Assembly (NCBI GenBank): GCA_029204225.1
Contig: CM055092.1
Span: 63,242,622 to 63,306,621, forward strand
Reading direction: 5' to 3'
Length of the DNA: 64,000 nucleotides
Source of the DNA: Diphasiastrum complanatum
Lineage: Eukaryota > Streptophyta > Lycopodiopsida > Lycopodiales > Lycopodiaceae
The notes under the pieces are model-generated. The model was not told where the DNA came from. It searched no databases and was given only the letters and a program-made list of their open reading frames with translations. The translations under genes were made by a program, and so were the position numbers. Positions 53,743-64,000 of the stretch are shown one piece after another; within the stretch, counting starts at the first letter, position 1; each line of letters opens with the position of its first letter.

Positions 53743-56400
53743 ATGGCAGCGATTAGTAAGGGTCCCAAGTTTATTAAACGAGCAGCGATTAGGGGTTCTA
53801 TCATTCAGGACTATCTGAGAGAGTTGAGGTTGGATCATCTCCAGCAATTCAATCCTAACAAGATCATGGAGGATGCGGTGGTTGAATTCCTTAATAATAT
53901 AAGGCGGGAATCGGAGGACCATGGCTTTACCCAAGTATGCAACGTGAACATTCCAATCACGGAGCAGATGTTTGGTGATACCATCGGATTGTCGGTAGAT
54001 TGTGACATACCAAATGTCCCCTCAGTGGAAATGAGTGACTTTTTCCCTGCGGATGGTTTCAATAAGGAGCAGGGATATAAGTTGAGTCTCTGCTAGCCAC
54101 AGGCATTAGGGGATGGATGAACCAGATAATTTTTGGACGACATATTGACCAGTATATCTCAGTCAGGGAATCTTGCACTGATACAAATTGCTTTGAAAGG
54201 AATATTGGTTCCATGGGAGAAGATCGCCTACAAACAATTCAAGAAGTGTCTAGAGGGCACGAAGAAGTACAGCGAATGGGGAGCGCATATCACTAAGATA
54301 TGCGAAGCTTTTGACGAATCAAGAAGTCGGGGGTTTGCAGCAAAATCCAGTCCAAGCGAAAGCTCTGATCAACATTATATTGCTGTCGATTGTGCAAAGA
54401 GATGAGGCCAAGGTCCAGTCATACTCGTTTAGTCCTCAAGCATAACAAGAAATGGCACTGGTCGATGAAGCGGCAGGAGATTCCACACAGGCGCTGCAAT
54501 AGAATGATGTTAATTATGCCGACCTATCACATGATGTTACGACAATGACCATTCCAATACAAGACACCGGGAATCAGACTCAGAATGCAGGATTGTTGGA
54601 ACAAACTATAGAGTACGCTGAAGATGAACACATCAAAATGTTTCTACATATGGAGAGGAATTTTTCACCAGGATTACCCGGAATGTGGTTTATACGACAA
54701 TATCAGTATTTACAGGACCAAGCGGCATACTGGCACACGCTGTCTGTACAGCAAGCAAAGCGCTTGAAAACTGTTTGAGGAAGAAGGACCTAAAATAAGA
54801 CAGTGCTAGGCGCAGTTGTAGGATCGTGAAGCACGTATAAGCGGGCTACAAGTACAGCCTAAGTGGAAAGATGATGAAGTCAAGACGCTACAAGATTGCA
54901 ATGCACAGTATTTTAAAAGGCTGATGAAACTTCAAAAGGAAGTAGGTGCATTGTAGGCAGCTAAGGATGTGACCGCGTACGAACGGGATCTATTACAATC
55001 CAACTGGATAACATCACGGACGGAGGCCCAATGCGAAATAACAATATCGGCCTCAAGGAGTGGACCCAGAACATTCTGTGCACACAAGTTGCAGCAGAGA
55101 AACTGGAGCAGTTCATCGAAGAGCAGAGACTCTTGCGAGAGGAAAATCTACAGTTGGAGAAGGAGTTGGCAGAGAAGCAGGGCTTCTTATCCATCGCCCA
55201 CCAATGTAGAGACTGGTTAAGCCATCCATAGGCCATAACAGCGCAGACTAACACAACAATTGATGGCGGATGTACAACAATTGCGGAAACAACATCTAAC
55301 ATTCAAGGGAAGTTGTAAGCTAAAGAAGAGGTATGTGTGAAGTCAAACGAGGAGCTGAAAGGGTACATTGCAGAAGTCGCACATTTAAACACAGAGGTTC
55401 AGGCCAGACAACACTCTGAGTAGACGGTTCATAGCCCACTAAGAATTAGTCAAGTGGAATATGAAAAAGTAATAGGACAATGTATGGGGTGGATAGCACA
55501 TCCGGAAGTAGTCCAAGCATAGGCAAATCTACAGCAAGTCATGTTGGACAATCAAAATTTAAAACAACAATTATTTGATTTGCAGAATACATTGCAAGAT
55601 GAGGAGGCCAAACATCAAAAATCGCAGGCAGAAGTCAGAGAGCTGATAACAGAAATGGTGAGATTGAAAGATCACTTGGACAGTCGACATGAGTTTCTGC
55701 CAATGCCTGCGGGTCAACAACATGATAGCCAAGTTGTGAAAGACCGATCTTCAGTTGCGGTGCCACAGAAATCACGAGCAAAGCGACCTAAAACAATGTT
55801 GGGCAGGGAGGTAAAGAATTTATACAACGTTTTCAACCTTGGATATTCCTACGCAACGTAGAGCATGCTTGTAACATTGATTATGTGTTCTTACCAGGGA
55901 TAAGGGACATTGCCAGTGAGGAATGGGAAGAGCCCTAGTACTTGGGCGAATTATACGACTTCTGGTTGGAATCAGATTTGAAGGCGCAAGCGGTGTTGGC
56001 ATGGGAGTTTTTATAGGGTAAAATGAAGGTGAACAATTTTGATGGAATTGAAATCTACACGCCTCTCACCACTGAATGGCTGAACAACATGATGCTGACA
56101 AAGCAAACACCATGAGCAGTATCGGGCATCATAGATGACAATCAAAATCTTTTACTCATGACATTGCGGTATGGATTGGCTACCCCTCTACCAAAACCCA
56201 GGGATTGGTCATCACTGTCTCCACCAATGAAATATAAACCGATTGTGATTCATTCATAGGGCAGAGGTGAATCTGTACTCATTGTTCAGAGATGAATACA
56301 TCCAGCGAAAGGGAGATTGAACATGATAGCAAGGACATGAAGAAGAGGAAACGAAGAAAGAAGGCTAACAAATGAACTCGGTGGAACTCGTTCTCTTCTA
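53743..56400 (+). pseudogene. Unidentified long coiled-coil gene, decayed
   Basis: The first 117 residues are open (MAAISKGPKFIKRAAIRGSI, EDAVVEFLNNIRRESEDHGF, SVEMSDFFPADGFNKEQGYK). After a break it continues with ILVPWEKIAYKQFKKCLEGT and WGAHITKICEAFDESRSRG. It then gives acidic/glutamine-rich text, and from 54960 to 55860 a coiled coil (EKLEQFIEEQRLLREENLQL, NLKQQLFDLQNTLQDEEAKH, ELITEMVRLKDHL) with a basic end KSRAKRPKTMLGREVKNL. Weaker text follows to about 56400 (NNFDGIEIYTPLTTEWLNN). Many stops are CAG-to-TAG or CGA-to-TGA changes. It may be the gag-like protein of an unclassified LTR element. Not a known family to me. Confidence 0.45.
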
Positions 56401-57095
56401 GCAGGAGCTATGTGTTAGGCCTATTATGGCTAATAGAATTTACATTTTAATTATAGGCTATGTAATTAAAAGTTAATTAGTTATGCATATGAAGTTTTAT
56501 TTCAAACAACGGAAATGTATTCACATGGTTAGATAAGTAAATTAGGCCAAGTCACTTTAGAGTAATTGATGTTACGAAGTTCAGGTTGTTAGGGTAGTTG
56601 ACATTTAGTTGTATTCAGGAGGAATCCGAAATAGTCCATAAGTGACCACAAGGTCGTCAATTGCGGTTTCCATACGAGTTTTATGAGAAGCTCAACTGAC
56701 ACCTGGCGAGCATTACAGAAGGTTGTGATGTTGGATTGCGGCACTCACACAATTGTATAAGTAGGAAGTTTAGAGTTGAGAGGGGGGACTCTTGATTATG
56801 CTTTGTTTTAACAGTGGTTTGATCAAGCGTCTAGGGTGAGAGCCGACGAGCCAGTGTGAGTTGACCTTAGCAAGCCTAGATCCCCACTCTTATTTCGTCA
56901 CTTAGCCCTCTCAAAGCCTGCGATACTACACTGGTACTCACCCGGTTGGATATCCAAGCCCCTTCCTTGCCCTCTTGATCGCACCAATTAGGGAGGCACG
57001 GAAAGGATCCAACAAGATGCAACTACACTCTCAAAATCTTGATTTTAAGGCAAATTTTCACATCACTCTTGATGTATGCATGGATATTTTAGGTA
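56401..57095. other. No gene seen
   Basis: Non-coding. The right part (about 56990-57095) is probably the leader of the minus-strand LTR element whose primer site follows. Confidence 0.35.
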
Positions 57096-57108
57096 GGCTC
57101 TGATATCA
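57096..57108 (-). promoter_or_regulatory. tRNA-Met primer binding site
   Basis: The minus strand reads TGATATCAGAGCC; one transition from canonical, next to TGTTGAATTTCACAC, an A/F-family LTR end. Confidence 0.75.
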
Positions 57109-57230
57109 TGTTGAATTTCACACATGTTGAATAGTCCAAAAGTGTAATTTTGATATCCTATTAAGACTTGGTGATTGCACAAAGATTAAACATAGATTAA
57201 AATCCACAATAAACTTTAAAAACAACATGA
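57109..57230 (-). mobile_element. LTR fragment of the A/F copia family
   Basis: Begins TGTTGAATTTCACACATGTT like the LTR at 58737. The homology fades into microsatellite. The gag that should lie to the left is missing. Confidence 0.65.
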
Positions 57231-57231
57231 C

Positions 57232-57265
<34 letters not shown>

Positions 57266-57434
57266 CACACACACACACACCAGATTATTTTTCTCCTTGT
57301 CTTTCATAATCTTGTTTTTCTATGTGAGCTTCTCAACCCCTTTTGACATTGCATATGTCCCAAGCATAGAAACAATGTCACGTATACTTTATTCAAGGTC
57401 ACTTTTGTGCATTATATTTGTGTCTACTTTTGTC

Positions 57435-57508
<74 letters not shown>

Positions 57509-57531
57509 AACACACACACACACACACACAA
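57231..57531. repeat. (AC)n, (CT)n and (CA)n microsatellites
   Basis: (AC)n at about 57231-57280 with one G, (CT)n at about 57439-57504, directly followed by (CA)n at about 57508-57530. The ORFs across them are repeat translations. Confidence 0.95.
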
Positions 57532-57599
57532 GAAATATTTGTGTGTCCTTGTGCTAAATCATCGTCTTCAGGGCAGGTGTTTAATGGATCGAAAGTGCG

Positions 57600-58073
57600 G
57601 TAGTTACTAGCAAGAAGAGAGTTCAAGATGAATCGAGTAATACAATGCGCAATAGAACAAAATAGTAGTGGAACGATGCACTTGGATTAGATATCAAAAA
57701 CGTGAGTACAATGCATGAAGTTGGGCACAAATTAGTGGTCGCTCAAAACAAGACTTTAGCTAAGTTCGTTGATGGAATTCTGGAATTCTGAAATATTGGA
57801 ATGCTAACTAACTGAATCTAAAACCTACTTAGCCACTGATCATCGTCACAGAATAATCCATGTACATTGTTACAAATGATGCTTGTTAGGGCGTTGACTC
57901 CACTGGATGTCAGATAATCAGTGCATTGAAAGCTTTGAATTTTTCGATCTTTTGTACAAAAATTCGAGCCTCTTCCTTCCTTCTTCTTGTTGTTCTCGAG
58001 GATAGATATAAACAAGAATTTTCCTAGGATGTTCATTACCTAATGAATTGGGATTGAGCATGGAATTCCAACA
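57600..58073 (-). mobile_element. 3' LTR of copia element G (left edge uncertain)
   Basis: The right edge is fixed at ..GGAATTCCAACA beside a polypurine tract (minus strand CCACATAAGGGGGAG, 58074-58088). In element sense it starts TGTTGGAATTCC. The left edge cannot be placed because no second copy is present. Confidence 0.65.
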
Positions 58074-58088
58074 CTCCCCCTTATGTGG

Positions 58089-58736
58089 ATCTTGAAAATT
58101 TTTTATCTTTAGATTTAGTAGGTTGTCAAATCTAAGATGATGCTCCTTTGTTAAAGGTTTGGTGAAGTAATCTGCTGCCTGTAACTCTATTCTACAATAA
58201 ACCAAAGAAATTTTCTTGCTTTGCATTGTCTCTCAAATATAGTGATATTGAATTTCGATATGCTTACTTTGAGAGTGGAATCTCGAATTTAGAGATAGTG
58301 CAATGGCACTTTGATTGTCACAGTAGAGGGTCGTTGGATGTAACTGGATAATTTCGATATCTACAAGCAGGTTTCTCAGCCAAATTGCCTCCTTGGTAGC
58401 ATTTGTGGTAGCTATGTATTTTGATTCTAGTGGAGGATAATGCTACTAAGGTCTGTTTTTCGGCTTTTCCATGAAATTGGGTTTTGATTAAACATGAACA
58501 CAAATCTAGAGGCTGATTTTCTTGTATCGATATCTCTTTGCCCAATCTGCATCTATGTAGCCCTCTAGAATGTTGGCAGATTGGCTGTCCTCATAGCGAA
58601 TGCTGAGGTGTTTTGTAGCTTAGACATATTTCATAACTTTCGTGAGAGCCTTCCAATGGACTGGACCTGGATTAAAAAGAAAAATGAGTGAGAGAGTTGA
58701 TTGAGTATGCAAGGTCGGGTCGAGTGTAGAGCATAA
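58089..58736 (-). pseudogene. Copia RNase H (element G)
   Basis: Read right to left: MLCTRPDLAYS-like text at the edge, NPGPVHWKALTKVMKYV, KAEKQTLVALSSTRI, CDNQSAIALS-like text, KKISLVYCRIELQAADYFTK and PLTKEHHLRFDNLL. This is the terminal part of a copia pol. It is interrupted at 58737 by the end of element F, whose insertion falls just before CTRPDLAYS. Confidence 0.8.
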
Positions 58737-59476
58737 TGTTGAATTTCACACGTGTGGACTGTCCACTACATGTACTTGTGATCTCCTAAGGTGTGTAGAT
58801 GCACCAAGATCAAGACTAGATTGAGATTCAAGATCAATCTTGAATCCTATGGCAAAAACACACTACTACATGCATTCAATCACTTCCAACTCTCACTCAC
58901 ACGTGTGGGAAGTATTCAAGAAAATAATCTAAGTAAAAACAAGCTGCTCTCCTCAGGTAGAGAGAGAAAATGCATCATGAGCTCTCGAGTAGAGAGAGAA
59001 AGCTAGAAATCCAATAACTCACAAAATCCATGAAATCACCAAATCAATTGGCTTCAAAATGAGGAGTACAATGATACTAGTAGGTCCACGAGCTACCACT
59101 ATGCTTAACTATGATTGGACCATATTTTGTCACCTCTTGATCCTATTGGATCATTGATCTATGCACCTCTTAATTCTATTGGACTTTATTCAAGCACACC
59201 TCAATTTCCTATTGGACCTCACAAGGTTCCACCTCTAAATCCTATTGGACCTCTTGGAATTCATCAAACAAAAACTTTACACTTGTCTACACTCTAATTG
59301 GCAAGTGTTTAGCCTCTTACTCTATTTTGGCTCAATATGTGGACATTACAAGTGGAAATGCATAATTTGCCATCTATGCCAAATTTATTCCTATCAACAT
59401 CCTACACCTAGATGCTTGATGTAAAAAACATAAGACCCCTATATCTAAGATAGATAATCTTTTTCAATTCTTCACA
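58737..59476 (-). mobile_element. 3' LTR of copia element F
   Basis: 740 bp with TG..CA ends on the plus strand (TGTTGAATTTCACACG to CAATTCTTCACA), flanked on the right by a polypurine tract (minus strand TTTTAGGAGGAG at 59477-59488). Matching copies: 4794-5378 (diverged), 24985-25612 (reverse), 57109 on (fragment). The 5' LTR lies beyond the window. Confidence 0.9.
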
Positions 59477-59488
59477 CTCCTCCTAAAA

Positions 59489-60780
59489 AATTATCTATGA
59501 AGATTTGAGCATTGATCTTGATATAACTCCAAGATTAGATCTATGCTTGATGAAAGCACTTTTGCTCAAAGGCTTGGTGAGTAGATTGGGCAATACAAGA
59601 GGACGAGTTGACATGCTCCAAATAGATTTCTCCTCCAATAAGCTTTTCTCTCACAAAATGGTGTGCCACTTCTATGTGCTTGCTTCATGCATGAAATATG
59701 GGATTATTGGCAAGAGCTTGGGCCGAGATGTTATCACACTTGATCATTGGTAGATCATCCTCCTTGATGCACTTTAGTTCCATTAATAACCTCTTGATCC
59801 AAAGCACTTCTTTGGTAGTTGTAGTGAGTGGCTTTGTACTCGGCCTCACATGAAGAGAGAGATATAGTATCTTGCTTTTTGGAAAGCCAAGATATTAGAT
59901 TGCCTCCAAGAAAGATAGTGTATGCACTAATAGACTTTCGATCCATCTTGTCACTTGCAAAGTCCGAATCCGAGTAGCCAATAATGGATAGATCTTCACT
60001 TTTATAGAGTAGACCATAATCACAAGATGAAGATACATATCTTAGAATCCTCTTGGCTATCTTCCAATGATGGATCTTAGGATCTTGCATAAATTGACTC
60101 AATTTGTGCACACAAAAACTAAAATCGGGCCTAGTAATGGTAAGCCAAATCAAGGAGCCTAAAGACTCCTAAAAAGTGTGATGTCCTCAAAGGATCTTTC
60201 ATCACCTTTATTAGGATCTTTTACAATTTGCTCCATTGGAGTATCTATGCTCTTAGAATTTTCATATGGAATTTTTTCAACATAGAGTGAGCATATCTAG
60301 ATTGGCATATAAAGACATGATTTTCATAAAAATCAATTTCTAGGCCTAGGATGTAATGTATCACTCCTAGATCTTGCATTTTAAACTCACATCCAAGTGC
60401 TAGCTTGGTTTCATCAACTAGCTTGATACAACTTCCACAAAGAATAATGTCATCAACATAAATTAGAAGAATGACATTATTGCTATCAACAAACTTTAGA
60501 TACATGGAAGGATCATACTCACTAAGAGTAAATCCTAGTGAGATAAGAAAAGAGTTAAGTCTTGAATACCATGATCTTGGTGCTTGCTTGAGTCCATAAA
60601 GACTTTTGGAGAGCAAGCACACTTTGGACTCATCCTGATGAATCCTTGAGGTTATTCCATATAGATCTTCCTCCTCAAGATAACCATTTAGAAAAGCATT
60701 GGATACATCTAATTGGAACACCTTCCACTTGAAAAAACAAGCAAGAGAAATAAGAATTCTTATTGTTACCATCTTTGCAA
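59489..60780 (-). pseudogene. Copia RT and RNase H (element F)
   Basis: RT: QLDVSNAFLNGYLEEEDLYG, SLYGLKQAPRSWYSRL, an intact YVDD box (LLIYVDDIILCG) and LGLEIDFYENHVFICQSRYA. RNase H: WLTITRPDFSFCVHKLSQFM, IIGYSDSDFASDKMDRKSIS, LSSCEAEYKA, then decayed CDNISAQALANNPIFH and HIEVAHHFVREKLIGGEIYL. Frame breaks at about 60170 and 59750. The RT of this copy (60245-60772) is one open run. Confidence 0.9.
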
Positions 60781-62577
60781 CGGGTGCAAAGGTCTCCTCA
60801 TAATCAAGACCATGGATTTGACCAAATCCTTTGGCACATAATCTTGCTTTATGCTGTTGATGGTGCCATCATGATTAAACCTTGATCCGAAATACCCACT
60901 TGCAACCATCACATGCTTGTTGGATGGAGGATCCACAAGCTCCCAAGTATTGTTGGTGATCAATGCATCATACTCTTGCTTCATGGCATCATACCACTCC
61001 TTGGTATTGAGTGCCTCTTGTACATTCTTTGGCTCTTCATGAGAGGACCATAAAAAACATAATTAGTGGAATCAAGATCCACTTGTTTGCCTATGTCAAC
61101 ATATGAGAGCCTCTTAGGCTCAGATCTATCTCTCATGGATCTTCTTGGTTGAAAAAATCCGAGGAGAGTCTTCTTCAAATCTCGACCCCATCACATCATG
61201 ATTGTCTTCAAAATCAATAATGATGATGCATCCATAGATTTCTTGATCTCGGCCTCTTCAAATGATGAGTGTTGGATCTTCATAAAAGACAACATCTCTA
61301 CTTTCAATAACTTGAGAAGTAGTGAGTATAAAGACTCTATAGGCCTTCTTGGTGGTGAGTATCCAACCATGATCCCTTTGCATGCACTAGGATCTTCTTC
61401 TTCCTTGTTTCCAAGGGAATAAAGGCATAAGCATCCAAAAACTCTAAGGTGATCAACCTTAGGCTTCTTCAAAAATTAAGATTTCATATGGTGACTTTCC
61501 TCCAAGAGCTATATGTGGGAGCCTATTGCAAAGATAATTTGCACAATTAATGGCTTCTCCCCAAAAATCTTTGGGCAAAGATGTCCTCAATTCTCATAGA
61601 TTTTGCACATTCACATAGAGATCTATTCTTTCTCTTGGCCACTCCATTTTGAGATGGAGAGTAGGCACCAAGAAAACTCTCTTTTAATGCCTTCAAGCTC
61701 ACAAAAAATCTTGAAATTTTATTGGAGATATATTCAACACATCCATCACTTCTAAGAGCTTTAATCTTGAATGAGAATTGCTTCTCTACATAAGCTTTGA
61801 AAATAAGGAAATGATCAAACACCATAGATTTTGAAGCAAGAAGATATATCCAAGTGAATCTTGTGTAATCATCAATGAAAGTAACAAAACAAGTGGCTCC
61901 TCCCTTGCTTGTAGTTGATGAGAAATGCACATCCGAGTGGATTAACTCCAAAGGATACTTGCTTTTGATAGAAGATCTTGTAAATGGCTTTTTGTGAGAT
62001 TTAGCAATAGCACAAGCCTCACAAGGCTTGATCTTCTTGGAGAATGACTTTGGCAAGCCAATAGCTTTGGATTCTTTGATCATAGAGAGCATGGATTTGT
62101 AGTTGGGATGTCCAACCTCATATGCCATAATTCCTCCATAGAGAGCTTGTTCACAAGAGCAACATTACAAGCATTCACATACTCATTTGGATCTAGTTTA
62201 TAGATGCCACCAAATCTAGATCCTAATGCAAGTATCTCATCATTCTTCTTGATAGTGCAAGTATCAACATTGAATTTTACATCAAGGCCATTATCAAGCA
62301 ATTGGCCAACACTAATAAGATTCTTGGTAAGCTTAGGTACATAAAGAACTCTAGAGAGAGAAAGAACTTTAGAGGATGCAAGCTTCAAGGGAATGTTCCC
62401 TATGCCTTCAATAGGACATTCAAAATCATTTGCAGTGTATATTGATTTCTTGACTCCATCATAAGGTGAAATAGAAGAGAAAGAGTCCTTGGAGCTACAC
62501 ATATGTGAAGAGGCTCCACTATCAATATACCATAGGTCGTCCTTCTTGAAAGGAGTAGATGAGAAACTAGAGACCAT
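60766..62577 (-). pseudogene. Copia protease and integrase (element F)
   Basis: Protease DLWYIDSGASSHMCSSKDSF is intact. Pre-integrase LWHMRLDIP is altered from LWHRRLGHP, followed by CEACAIAKSHKKPF and integrase IHSDVHFSS and RSDGCVEY (DGGGEY expected), SQNGVAKRKNRSLCECAKSM. FGCLCLYSLGNKEEED and the RT entrance (MKQEYDALITNNTWELVDPP) follow, with frame breaks at about 62100, 61545, 61190 and 60980. Confidence 0.9.
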
Positions 62578-63470
62578 AGAGATCCCTCTCCATCACTTGC
62601 AATAGTGTCTTCCTTCTCATTGGTAATATTGGCTTGCTTGAGTTGATTCTTCTTTTTGAAGCAATTGGTGGCATAATGACCTTTCTTGCCACAATAAAAG
62701 CACTTGATCTTCTTCTTCTTGAGCTTGGATGATGAAGCATTAGAGGAATCATCTTCCTCCTCATCTTTGTCTTTGGATTTGACTTTGTCCTTGCTTGAGG
62801 ATTGTTGATGTTGGTTCTTTGCTCCTCCCTTTGTGCTTATCCTTGGCAAAGAGAGCTTTGCCATCATTATGAGTGAGAGAAAGCTTGTCCATCCTCAAGA
62901 GCTTGTACTCTTGTCTTGATTCTTCTGAAATTAGCACACTTTGGAGAGCCTCCAAACTTGGTAGCTCTCCTTAATGGCATAGAATTGGACAAGGTTATCA
63001 AAATCACTTCTCAAGCCATTGAGAATGACTTGAACTAGCTCATTTTGATTGATGGAATCACCATGCAAGCAAGCTCTCTATGAATATCTTTTACTCTCAA
63101 AACATAACTAGATGCACTCTCATCACTCTTTTGGCTACTTTGAAAGATTTGATTCCTAAGAGTGAGAAGCCTAGAGGTATTCTTAGCCTCATAGATAGTC
63201 TTGAGACAATCCCAAGCTTCTTTGCTGTTGTACAAGTACTATCTCCTCAATATCATTAGAGACATTCATCTAATGTAGTGGAGAGCCATCCTAGCTCTCT
63301 TTTTGTATTTTTGAACCTCTTGAGGAACTTGTGGTTCTTCTTCAAGGCCAAGAACTATGTCCATCACGTCTTGAAGGATCAAGATGGACTCCATCCTCAT
63401 TTTCCAAATTGAATAATTTGAAGTGGTCAATCTTTCACTTGGTTCAACAAGGATGAACCCATTGAAGACA
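62400..63470 (-). pseudogene. Copia gag (element F)
   Basis: Begins near 63465 with EPSERLTTSNYSIWKMRMES and LEEEPQVPQEVQKYKKRARM, then WDCLKTIYEAKNTSRLLTLR, ELVQVILNGL, EALQSVLISEESRQEYKLLR, a Lys/Ser/Asp linker and one knuckle CFYCGKKGHYATNC. Breaks at about 63270, 63050, 62960 and 62830. Close to element A. The leader continues from 63471 to the window edge, with a CACGTGTGAAA word near 63680, and the primer site lies outside. Confidence 0.9.
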
Positions 63471-64000
63471 TTTGAAGTGAAGAAAACTCAAATGATGAAC
63501 AATAAATGTGTTACACACTTTCAATAGGATCCAATAATTGAGTACTATCTCCTCCTATGAAAGATCTTGCAACAATTTGTGAATTGATTCTCACTAGCTA
63601 CTCAAATCTCTCTAAAACAAGATCTATTTTCACATCAAATGATGGAGTATAGGCAAATTTAGGATCTAACACTCTTAGCACGTGTGAAATACACTAAGAA
63701 ACCAAATTTGACTCAAATACAATGATATTGCATGAAACAAAATGGCTAAGATCTCAAAACAGTGCCTAGATCACATTAGATGAGATTGGCAAGCATACAA
63801 CTGTGATTTTGGATCAACCAAGCAATCTCTTGACCAAACCAAATGTGTCCACCCAGGTCTAGGTGCCCTACCTAACCCTCTTCAAAATCTTATACTTTTG
63901 ATTGCTCAACCAAATGGAATGAAACTGATTGCAATAGAAACTAGACAAAAATAGCTTCAAAACAAGCTATCAAGCAAGATAAATGGATCAAACATGAGAG
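63471..64000 (-). mobile_element. Leader of element F, cut by window edge
   Basis: Non-coding DNA resembling 4039-4780 (for example CCTAGATCACATTAGATGAGAT against CTAAATCACATATAGATGAGAT). No primer site is reached. Confidence 0.6.

Noticed and set aside
57297-57610. ORFs of 60-86 codons with Ser-Leu and Thr-His runs
   Set aside because: They are translations of the CT and CA microsatellites.

Overview
The window is plant nuclear DNA: AT-rich, with GT-AG introns, and packed with decayed LTR retrotransposons of the plant Ty1/copia type. These carry tRNA-Met primer sites of the form TGGTATCAGAGC. The only recognisable, apparently intact host gene is a plant-type cryptochrome on the minus strand (32511-35974, four exons). 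Its unusually short C-terminal tail and the large, transposon-rich surroundings would fit a fern or another plant with a large genome, but the species cannot be settled from this sequence.

Layout. 1-5378: two truncated minus-strand copia elements (A0 and A). 5379-6840: a decayed acidic coiled-coil coding fragment followed by LTR-like sequence rich in TTCGCGAA palindromes. 6880-14250: a Ty3/gypsy gag split by a complete 6-kb LTR element (7939-13905, 5-bp target duplication CTTTT). That element has no recognisable gag or pol, so it is a large non-autonomous (LARD-like) element. 14400-18350: simple and tandem repeats and unidentified ORFs. 18360-22938: copia element B (+), missing its 3' LTR.

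23076-30488: the most unusual part. A stretch bounded by 34-bp imperfect terminal inverted repeats (23967-24000 and 30369-30402) carries two plus-strand intron-bearing gene remnants and one minus-strand multi-exon gene. None belongs to a transposase family I can name. A second diverged copy of the first exon of the minus-strand gene lies just outside (23076-23692). A third copy of the terminal repeat, at 52810-52843, marks another truncated relative. Four hairpins with a shared arm sequence occur in both places. This is the best candidate for an undescribed mobile system.

30879-31930: copia gag, primer site and LTR fragments. 32511-35974: cryptochrome, with a duplicated stretch and a small hairpin element in its second intron. 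37711-38087: two abutting miniature inverted-repeat elements. 38888-52048: nested remains consisting of an LTR fragment, copia element A', a gypsy RT fragment, copia element C, a gypsy RNase H fragment and copia element D with both LTRs. 52049-52843: remains of the second inverted-repeat element. 53743-56400: a decayed unidentified coiled-coil gene. 57096-64000: an LTR with microsatellites, then copia element G interrupted by copia element F, which runs off the right edge.

The copia pieces fall into at least three lineages: A0/A/A'/F with a (C)X2CX4HX4C gag and TGTTGAATTTCACAC-type LTR ends, B/C with two zinc knuckles, and D. Most reading frames are broken by point stops, often of the CAG-to-TAG, CGA-to-TGA or TGG-to-TGA kind, as expected for long-methylated, silenced repeats. 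Coordinates of decayed parts are approximate to tens of bases. Family names come from motif recognition only; no database search was run.
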